NCBI GenBank assembly: GCA_031553805.1
Contig: JAVBLC010000004.1
Span: 58,287-122,286 of the forward strand
Origin: JAITVB01 sp031553805
Lineage (GTDB): Bacteria; Bacteroidota; Bacteroidia; Bacteroidales; Rikenellaceae
Direction: 5' to 3'
Length of the DNA stretch: 64,000 nt
Shown here: positions 6,711 through 12,812 of the stretch, in pieces
Layout of the letters: every line of letters starts with the position of its first letter
Position numbering within the stretch: position 1 is the stretch's first letter
Translations under genes and position numbers: made by a program
The notes under the pieces: generated by a model
Database searches by the model: none
The model's input: the letters and a program-made list of their open reading frames with translations, nothing else
What the model was told of the DNA's origin: nothing

Positions 6711-8618
6711 TTAATTTGTTTTCAGGAGGGTGCTTTTATCGCCGGGAGCGGTTGCCTGTAGCATCTTTGCAAACACAACGTCTTCGGTCCCGCGGATCAA
6801 CACGTCGGAAAGCGGGAACGCCATCATGCCGTCCTCCAGCACGGTGGTTTTGTTCCACGCCAGATAGGGGCTTCCGTCGCAGACGTTGAACAGGCGCGTA
6901 GCATCGGAGGTAATGGCTATGCCACGGCTCTGGATATATGTGTCGCCGTCGCGCAGCGGCAGGGCGGTCAGATTGGGCTGCTTGGCATAGGTCCTCCCGT
7001 TCCACAGGTACCACGAAACTCCGGGAGTGCCCTGTTGGGAGAGAAAAACCCGGGCCCCGTCGGGGGTAATCACCACCTGGTAAGGGGCGCCTCCGACACT
7101 GGTGGTGAATACGATGGGACTGGCGTAGCCCGTTCCATTCCACCTGTAGTAAGACGCCTGGGTCGTATTGGCGACAATGATGCACGCCCCGTCGGCCGAT
7201 GCGGCAAAGGTTGTCGGAACATGTGCGGGTACAGCGAGGTTTGGCTGCTTGTCATACCCGCTGCCGTTCCACCGATACCAGGCCGCATAAGGCGAGGTGG
7301 TGCAAAAGGCAAACACCCGCGATTGATCGGCCGTAAGGGAAAGTCCGCTCACGTTCGGCCCGGGCGAAGCCAGCGTTTCGGCCAAGGTGTAGGCAGTACC
7401 GTTCCACACGTATCGGCGGATCCCGGCCGTGGTGGTCGAACCGATGAGAAACACGGTGCCGTCGCTGTTGATCGCTATCGCCCCGGAAGAGGTAAACGAC
7501 GACAGGGCAACCTGTGTCTGTTTGACGTAAGCGCTTCCGTTCCACAGATACCAATCGACGTAAGCAGCATTCGAGTACGCGAGAAAAATGCGGGAACCGT
7601 CGTCACTGACCGCCACCCTGTTCGCCACGCTCGAAGGGGCGGTCAGGGCGGTTTGCTTGGTGTAGTTTGTGCCGTTCCATTTGTACCACGACACGTAGGG
7701 CGAACCGGCATGTGTAGCGACCAGCGTCGACCCGTCCGGAGTAACGGCGATCGCCGTCCCGTAATCGGGCAGGGCGGTCGGGACGCTCTGGCGTGTGTAG
7801 GCAAAAGCGGCCATCCCGCTCGTGGCGACCAGGCAAACCTCGTCGCCGTAAGCAAAGTCGGCGGTAGCCGTCACGTCCTGTACCAACGACCGGCCGCCGC
7901 CGGTTTGCACCTGTGCCCAGTCACCGTCCTGGCGAGCGTATTGGTTGCCGTCGGCCGGGGCGTCAGTGAAACCCGAGGCCAGGACACCTGTGTCCTGCGT
8001 GCCGAGAAACCAACGGCCCGTAGCCGGGTCGATGTGGGGCGTCGTGCCGGGATCGCCGGTAGCGCCCTGCGGGCCGGTCGTACCCGTTGCACCGGCAACT
8101 CCCGTGTCGCCCTTTTCGCCCGCAGGGCCCTGAATACCTTGCGGACCGTGCGGACCAGCAACTCCCTGTGGCCCCTGCTGGCCTTGCGGGCCGGGATCGC
8201 CCTGGGCGCCTTTGAGCGGGCCGCTGTTGTTCCAGGTGGCGGTGCGGAGGTCATAATAATAGTAGTCGTAAGGCGCCGAAGCACCTACCTCGAACGAGCC
8301 CGTCGCCCCCGAAGGATAAGTTGCCTGCAGGGCGGCCAGTGTAGCAAAGCGGCCGGCGATCAGCAAGCCATCGCCCCGCTCGCCTTTTTCTCCTTTCTCG
8401 CCGGTGAGGCCCTGAACTCCAGGGATACCTTGCAAGCCGGATTCTCCCCTTTCACCGCGCGGGCCCACAGGGCCAGCCGGCCCGGGTTGGCCGGGGTCGC
8501 CTTTTTCGCCTTTTTCACCCTGGAGTACGTGGGCCAGGCGGGCGTCGAGAATCAGTTCTTCGCCCGTGCGATCGTTGACTGTCAGCACGGGTTGCTGTTG
8601 TGTGGCTTGCAATTTCAT
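6711..8618 (-). CDS. Collagen-like stalk protein with seven-fold propeller-like repeat
   Basis: A 635-residue protein without a signal peptide. After about 30 residues come Gly-X-Y collagen repeats in two blocks (about 34-82 and 136-195, rich in GEKGEKGD, GPQGxQG). Between them lies a spacer with LAALQATYPSGATGSFEVG, a motif common in phage tail proteins. From about 270 to the end there are seven degenerate repeats of about 45 residues, each with a SxDGxxxFL strand and a WYxWNGxxYxKQ strand (first VSWYKWNG, last LAWNKTT), as expected for a seven-bladed beta-propeller. Collagen repeats give a trimeric stalk and the propellers would be the binding heads. The start at 8618 is set by an AAGGAGAG ribosome-binding site and an ATGA overlap with the upstream gene. 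The fold is inferred from the repeat count. Confidence 0.8.
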   Translation of the reverse strand: MKLQATQQQPVLTVNDRTGEELILDARLAHVLQGEKGEKGDPGQPGPAGPVGPRGERGESGLQGIPGVQGLTGEKGEKGERGDGLLIAGRFATLAALQATYPSGATGSFEVGASAPYDYYYYDLRTATWNNSGPLKGAQGDPGPQGQQGPQGVAGPHGPQGIQGPAGEKGDTGVAGATGTTGPQGATGDPGTTPHIDPATGRWFLGTQDTGVLASGFTDAPADGNQYARQDGDWAQVQTGGGRSLVQDVTATADFAYGDEVCLVATSGMAAFAYTRQSVPTALPDYGTAIAVTPDGSTLVATHAGSPYVSWYKWNGTNYTKQTALTAPSSVANRVAVSDDGSRIFLAYSNAAYVDWYLWNGSAYVKQTQVALSSFTSSGAIAINSDGTVFLIGSTTTAGIRRYVWNGTAYTLAETLASPGPNVSGLSLTADQSRVFAFCTTSPYAAWYRWNGSGYDKQPNLAVPAHVPTTFAASADGACIIVANTTQASYYRWNGTGYASPIVFTTSVGGAPYQVVITPDGARVFLSQQGTPGVSWYLWNGRTYAKQPNLTALPLRDGDTYIQSRGIAITSDATRLFNVCDGSPYLAWNKTTVLEDGMMAFPLSDVLIRGTEDVVFAKMLQATAPGDKSTLLKTN

Positions 8619-8959
8619 AATCTGCTCTCCTTTCCGATCGATGAAGGGCGCACCCGGAACGGGCAACTCTGTTCGATCATCACGTAACCCCGACGGGTCA
8701 CCTTAAATTCGACCACATAGTCGCCGCACAGGGCCGAGGTGTCGATGGCCGAGAACTGAGCCAGGAAAGTGCCCTCGCCCAGGTCGGTCAACATCCCGCC
8801 CGGCCCGCCTGCGCGGGTGGTGTAGGCCAGCACCGCGCGGTGGGCGCGATCCCAGACTGAAACCGAAACGTCGGTTCCCGTGAGGTCGGCCGGCGTCTGG
8901 TCGTCCTCCTCGCGGAAAGAGAGCAACAGGTCGATTGTTTCGCCTTGATAAATATTCAT
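8615..8959 (-). CDS. Phage baseplate/tail-like beta-domain protein
   Basis: A 114-residue protein with an immunoglobulin-like or BppU-N-like beta pattern: MNIYQGETIDLLLSF, an acidic turn, DLTGTDVSVSVWD, LTDLGEGTFLAQFSAIDT, CGDYVVEFKVTRRGYVMI. Phage baseplate-upper and fibre-adaptor proteins of Gram-positive and Bacteroides phages start this way (a polymer or ligand 'is given', then a strain-type domain). It has no signal peptide. Its TGA overlaps the ATG of the collagen-like gene (ATGA), so the two are translationally coupled. A phage origin is inferred from this gene and its two neighbours; no capsid, portal, terminase or integrase gene is present. Confidence 0.6.
   Translation of the reverse strand: MNIYQGETIDLLLSFREEDDQTPADLTGTDVSVSVWDRAHRAVLAYTTRAGGPGGMLTDLGEGTFLAQFSAIDTSALCGDYVVEFKVTRRGYVMIEQSCPFRVRPSSIGKESRL
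8625..8632 (-). promoter_or_regulatory. Shine-Dalgarno site deciding the collagen-like protein start
   Basis: AAGGAGAG lies 6 bp before the ATG at 8618 on the minus strand. Strong Shine-Dalgarno sites are otherwise absent from this window, as expected for Bacteroidota, so this marks the start and hints at an unusual origin. Confidence 0.7.
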
Positions 8960-9234
8960 ACTTTTTTTTCTCGTTTGTTAAAACACGTGTTCACATTGAG
9001 GACCCGTGCAAAAGTGGGGGGCGGGGGGCGCAGCAGTTTTATACGAATGTCGACCGGTGATGCGGTGCGTCCCTGCACCGGGATTTTCTTCGCTTTAACA
9101 AAGGCCATTCTCCAAGGTGCGGGAGACACCAAACACATGAAGGAGGAAATTATTGTCAAAAAAACGGACAACACGAAGAATTTGTCACGGAATTTGCTAT
9201 ACACATAGTCCAAGCAATTATCAATTTATTTTAA
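8960..9234. other. Intergenic gap between the fibre trio and bacterioferritin
   Basis: This 275-bp gap has no convincing gene. It holds a G-rich tract (about 9016-9032), a family-B-like palindrome GCGGTGCGTCCCTGCACCGG at 9062-9081, and A/T-rich DNA before the bacterioferritin start. On the minus strand CACTTTTG near 9013 is one base from a -7 box and could serve the trio. The palindrome would lie upstream of that box. Confidence 0.5.
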
Positions 9235-9771
9235 ATGCAAAAAACTATGGACAAAGCAAAAAGCGTAGAATTGCTGAACAAAGCTGTTGCAATGGAGCTC
9301 ACTGCCCTGCACCAGTATATGTATTTTCATTTCCGTTGCGACGACTACGGTTACGACCTGTTGGCCAGCATCTTCAAACGCATCGCCATCCAGGAGATGC
9401 TGCACGTCGAAATGTTTGCAGAACGCATCTTCTTCCTCAAGGGAGACGTGATGATGAAATGGGACGGCGAGGTGCAACACATCGCCGACGTGGAAAAGAT
9501 GCTCGAACTGGCCACCCAACTCGAAACCGACACCGTGGCAGCTTACAACAAATTTGCAAACGAATGCTCGGCCAACGCCGACTCGGTATCGAAAACCCTC
9601 TTCGAACGCATCATCGGCGAAGAAGAAGTGCATGAAGACCAGTTCGAAGTAGAAACCGACAATATGACAAAATTCGGGGCCAACTACCTGGCACTCCAGT
9701 CGATCGAACGCAGCAAGACGATCGCTGCTTCGCCGATCCCGGGCGCCTCGAATACCAATCCAGGGCTGTAA
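9235..9771 (+). CDS. bfr: Bacterioferritin
   Basis: A 178-residue four-helix ferritin-like protein with the complete bacterioferritin ferroxidase set, offset by three from E. coli Bfr: E21, E54, H57, E97, E130, H133. M55 in the Q-E-M-L-H segment matches the Met that binds haem between subunits, so a haem-containing 24-mer is likely. It oxidises Fe(II) with oxygen or peroxide and stores the iron in the cytosol. The C-terminal tail (SIERSKTIAASPIPGASNTN) is longer than in E. coli and flexible. The ATG at 9235 is used; an in-frame ATG four codons later is possible. The gene is monocistronic, with a clear terminator 50 bp after the stop. Confidence 0.9.
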   Translation: MQKTMDKAKSVELLNKAVAMELTALHQYMYFHFRCDDYGYDLLASIFKRIAIQEMLHVEMFAERIFFLKGDVMMKWDGEVQHIADVEKMLELATQLETDTVAAYNKFANECSANADSVSKTLFERIIGEEEVHEDQFEVETDNMTKFGANYLALQSIERSKTIAASPIPGASNTNPGL

Positions 9772-9821
9772 TGTGCTCCGGAGGGCCCCTCCCCCCGGAA
9801 AGACCCTCTGGGCCGCAGCCG

Positions 9822-9850
9822 ACCCGTCCGGATTCCCGGACGGGTTTTTT
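9822..9850 (+). terminator. Terminator after bacterioferritin
   Basis: Hairpin CCCGTCCGG, loop ATTC, CCGGACGGG, followed by six T. Confidence 0.92.
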
Positions 9851-9886
9851 GTTTGGATTTTACTCGGAATAAAGCTGAAAAAAATG

Positions 9887-9894
9887 TATTTTTG
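9887..9894 (+). promoter_or_regulatory. -7 box for the NlpE-like/rmlD pair
   Basis: TATTTTTG matches TAnnTTTG 16 bp before the ATG at 9911, leaving a very short leader. No -33 TTTG stands at the standard spacing. Confidence 0.5.
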
Positions 9895-9910
9895 GGAAAA
9901 TTTCAGCGTT

Positions 9911-10477
9911 ATGAAAAAATGGATCATTCCCGTGTTGCTGGCCGCCGCTGCGGTGGGTTGCGGCAACCGGACAGAAAAAAAGACAGCGGCAACAGAAGAG
10001 ACATTGCCCGATTCGTTGCGGATTTACACCATCGTCGACTCCTTTGAGATGAACCCCCATCTGGGCGAACTCGTGGAAAACCGCTACACAGGGGTTATCC
10101 CGGCAGCCGACGGCCCGGGCATCCGTTATGACCTGACGATGTGGAGCCAGGCGTTTAAGGGCAGCGAGGCATTCGAAGCCGACGAGGCGGCAGCCAGCGG
10201 CGACGGGATATTCAGCGGCGACGGCGTGTATGCCCTGGTTATGACCTATATAGAAGGCGAAAACGGTCGCGACGCCAAATTCTATTACTCGGGCCATTGG
10301 GGCACCCTGCGGGGCAACGAAGAGGACGCCGATGCGACGATTTTCCAGCTCTACGGCAACGAGCACTCGCAGGACACCTACCTGCTCCGCGAAGGGCCCG
10401 ACAGCCTGACGATCCTCACGGCCGACCAACGGCGGATCAACTCGCCGCTCAACCATACCCTCACCCGCGTGAAATGA
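9911..10477 (+). CDS. NlpE-like envelope lipoprotein lacking the usual CxxC
   Basis: A 188-residue lipoprotein with Met-Lys-Lys, a hydrophobic core and Cys17 as the lipidation site. From about residue 58 the sequence follows the NlpE N-terminal beta-barrel pattern: RYTGVIP, a PGI turn, the YDLTMWS strand, YALVMTYIEG, SGHWGTLRG, the ATIFQLYG strand and a final SPLNHTLTRVK. E. coli NlpE, an activator of the Cpx envelope-stress response, has a CxxC in P-C-A-D-C-P-G. Here the segment reads P-A-A-D-G-P-G (64-70), so both Cys are replaced and copper or redox sensing through them is impossible. Its ATGA stop overlaps the start of rmlD. Confidence 0.78.
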   Translation: MKKWIIPVLLAAAAVGCGNRTEKKTAATEETLPDSLRIYTIVDSFEMNPHLGELVENRYTGVIPAADGPGIRYDLTMWSQAFKGSEAFEADEAAASGDGIFSGDGVYALVMTYIEGENGRDAKFYYSGHWGTLRGNEEDADATIFQLYGNEHSQDTYLLREGPDSLTILTADQRRINSPLNHTLTRVK

Positions 10478-11352
10478 CCCCCCCGAGGAAAACCCTTTGG
10501 ATCACCGGGGCAGGCGGCCAGTTAGGCGCGGCGTGGAAACGCCTGGCGGCCGATGACCCGGAGTTCGCCTACCTGTTTACCGACACCGAGGTCGACATTA
10601 CCGACCGCGAGGCGGTAGCGCATTACCTGGCCGCGCACCCTGTCGATTGCATCGTCAACGGTGCGGCTTTCACGGCCGTAGACCTCGCTGAAAGCGAGCC
10701 TGTCACCACCCACCGGATCAATGCCCGGGGAGTGGAAAACCTGGCCCGGGGGGCGATCCGAAGCGGCGCCACGTTGATCCAAATCTCGACCGATTACGTT
10801 TTCGACGGACGGGCCAACCTCCCTTACCGCGAGGACGCCCTCCCCCATCCCGAAAGCGTTTACGGCGCCACGAAACTGGCCGGCGAGGAGGCCTTGCAGA
10901 AGAGCGGGTGCCGCGGCGTAATCGTTCGCACCTCGTGGCTTTATTCACTCCAGGGTCATAATTTCCTGAACACGATGTTGCGGTTGGGCGCCGAGTGCGA
11001 CACCGTCCGCGTAGTCAACGACCAGTGGGGCACCCCCACCCGGGCCGGCGACCTGGCCGAAGCTGTCCGGGCCATCGTCCCGTTGCTGTTGGACACTCCC
11101 CTGCACGGCGAGATTTTCCATTTTTCGAATGCGGGGAGTTGCACGTGGTATGATTTTGCGGTACGGATCATGGCCCTGGCGGGGCTCCCCTGCCACGTCG
11201 AACCGGTCGCCACGGCCGACTATCCGGCGGCAGCCCCGCGTCCCGCCTATTCGGTGTTGGACAAGGGCAAGATCGGGCTCGTGTTCGGCCTCTCTCCCCG
11301 TCCGTGGGAAGAGGCACTCGCCGAAGAGTTGGCCGAACGGAACTCGCGATAA
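10474..11352 (+). CDS. rmlD: dTDP-4-dehydrorhamnose reductase
   Basis: A 292-residue short-chain dehydrogenase of the RmlD type, the last step of dTDP-L-rhamnose synthesis (NADPH reduction of dTDP-4-keto-L-rhamnose). The dinucleotide motif is TGAGGQLG at 11-18. Family features follow: the VNGAAFTAVDLAE segment, STDYVFDG at 105-112, and the catalytic Y130-G-A-T-K134. The RTSWLYS and DQWGTPT segments also match RmlD. The ATG at 10474 overlaps the upstream TGA (ATGA), so it is translationally coupled to the lipoprotein. rmlA, rmlB and rmlC are not in this window. Confidence 0.93.
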   Translation: MTPPRKTLWITGAGGQLGAAWKRLAADDPEFAYLFTDTEVDITDREAVAHYLAAHPVDCIVNGAAFTAVDLAESEPVTTHRINARGVENLARGAIRSGATLIQISTDYVFDGRANLPYREDALPHPESVYGATKLAGEEALQKSGCRGVIVRTSWLYSLQGHNFLNTMLRLGAECDTVRVVNDQWGTPTRAGDLAEAVRAIVPLLLDTPLHGEIFHFSNAGSCTWYDFAVRIMALAGLPCHVEPVATADYPAAAPRPAYSVLDKGKIGLVFGLSPRPWEEALAEELAERNSR

Positions 11353-11395
11353 AGCACCGGTAAGGCCAGGGACTAAATTCCCGACAAGCCCGTAT

Positions 11396-11440
11396 AAAAA
11401 CGAAGCACCGCGGAGGATACCCTCCGCGGTGCTTCGTTTA
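11396..11440. terminator. Bidirectional terminator between rmlD and the TPR gene
   Basis: Long hairpin CGAAGCACCGCGGAGG, loop ATAC, CCTCCGCGGTGCTTCG, with A and T runs outside. It serves both converging genes. Confidence 0.92.
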
Positions 11441-11457
11441 TTCGGTCAGCCCGACGA

Positions 11458-12762
11458 TTAGTTCATCGTCTTGAGCATCTCGTTATACTTTTCGTAGTTC
11501 TGCATCATTTCCGGGCTTTCGTCGCGGAAACGGAAGTAGAGGCTCTTGAGCAGATCCACCGCGTTGCGGTCGGTCGGGTTCAGTTCGTGGGCTTTCATCA
11601 GCGGTGCGAGCGACTGCTTGAACAGACCGTTGATTTCGGCCAGTTTGGCGTCGTATTCGGCTTGCTTCGAAACCGGAATGTTACTCAACTCCTTGCCCAT
11701 CGATTCACCCCAACGGATATAGGTGATCGCCAGGTTGTAGACCGAGCTGTAATCGTCCGGAGCCAATTTGGCCGAGTTGCCGAACTCTTCGGCGGCTTTT
11801 GCAAAGTTGCCCAGCTTGTCGTAGATCATCCCCAGACCGAAGTGGAACACGAAGTTGTTCGGGTCTTTCTTCAGGGCGTCTTCTACCAGCGGAATCATCT
11901 GCGAAGCATCCTGGCCGGTGGTGGTGTAGTGGAGGATGAGGCTTTCGATCAACTTCGAGTTGGCCGGATATTTCTGTACGCCGGCTTTCAGGGCGCTTTC
12001 GGCGGCCAGGGTGTCCTTCTTGCCGTTGTAGGCGTGGTAGAAGAGAAAGTAAATCTCGCCGTCCTGGTCGTAGCCCAGTTTCTGGGCTGCTTCGAGGTAC
12101 TTCAGGGCACTGTCGTACTCTTCGGCCAGGATGCCTACGTAACCGGCGTTATAAGCGCTCAGCGTGTCGGGGGCGTTCACGATCGGGTCGACCGAAACGT
12201 CGTAAGCCGAGGCAAAAGCGCTTGCGGCTTCCTTGTACTGGCCGGCAGAGAATTCGATGTCGGCCTGTTGTTTGTAGGTTTCAGCCACTTTCTCCGCCAG
12301 CGGCTTCACTTTCGAAACGATTTTGGGGTCAATTTCAACGGACTTACGGTACGAATCCATCGCCACGCTCAGCCCGTTAGGGACCACTTGGGTTTTCACG
12401 ATCCAGAAAGCCACCTTGGTGTCGCCTTCGGGGAAATACAGGTCGTAGTTGTCAAACACCTGTACCGAATACGTTTGGCCCCCGAGTTCCTTGGTGATCG
12501 TTTCCTTGGGTTTCCCGCAGAGGAGGGTCACGTTGGTCTGGTCCATAAACTTGTAAAGGCTGGCATCGGGACCTACGGCGGCCTGGAAATAGGCGTTACC
12601 GCGGTCGATCCAAGTGGCGGCCTTGGCGGCCTTTTTCGCGTCCTGCACGTTGGCATCGGCGGCGGCCACCTTTTTCCGCAGACCTTCGATATCCACTTTT
12701 ACCTGGGCCGAAGCAACCGAAAGGGTCATGGCGGCGAGGAAGAACAACACTAATTTTTTCAT
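11458..12762 (-). CDS. Periplasmic tetratricopeptide-repeat protein
   Basis: A 434-residue protein with a signal peptide (MKKLVLFFLAAMTLSVASA, cleavage before Gln20). The rest is mostly alpha-helical with TPR-type repeats, best seen around 190-340 (YNAGYVGILAEEYDSALKYL; FVFHFGLGMIYDKLGNFAKA; SSVYNLAITYIRWGES). A helical N-terminal part (about 20-60) is rich in Ala and Lys. It probably acts as a protein-interaction scaffold in the periplasm or on the inner face of the outer membrane; no enzymatic motif is visible. It follows gyrA by 50 bp on the same strand and may be co-transcribed. Similar gyrA-TPR neighbours are known in Bacteroidales, but the function is undetermined. Confidence 0.82.
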   Translation of the reverse strand: MKKLVLFFLAAMTLSVASAQVKVDIEGLRKKVAAADANVQDAKKAAKAATWIDRGNAYFQAAVGPDASLYKFMDQTNVTLLCGKPKETITKELGGQTYSVQVFDNYDLYFPEGDTKVAFWIVKTQVVPNGLSVAMDSYRKSVEIDPKIVSKVKPLAEKVAETYKQQADIEFSAGQYKEAASAFASAYDVSVDPIVNAPDTLSAYNAGYVGILAEEYDSALKYLEAAQKLGYDQDGEIYFLFYHAYNGKKDTLAAESALKAGVQKYPANSKLIESLILHYTTTGQDASQMIPLVEDALKKDPNNFVFHFGLGMIYDKLGNFAKAAEEFGNSAKLAPDDYSSVYNLAITYIRWGESMGKELSNIPVSKQAEYDAKLAEINGLFKQSLAPLMKAHELNPTDRNAVDLLKSLYFRFRDESPEMMQNYEKYNEMLKTMN

Positions 12763-12812
12763 ACCCCTGTTCTGTTTTTAGTTGGTTTTTTAGTTAGGTT
12801 TTTTCGTGATTT

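Noticed and set aside
6711..7000. Diversity-generating retroelement target at the end of the collagen-like gene
   Set aside because: No template repeat or reverse-transcriptase gene is found in the window, and the C-terminus is a repeat blade rather than a C-type-lectin fold.
6411..8959. Complete prophage or tailocin
   Set aside because: Only three fibre-like genes are present, with no structural, lysis, replication or integration genes in the neighbouring DNA.
8945..9208. An 87-codon frame in the gap before bacterioferritin
   Set aside because: It crosses a G-rich tract and a family-B-like palindrome, overlaps the start of the fibre trio, and shows no motif or plausible start signal.
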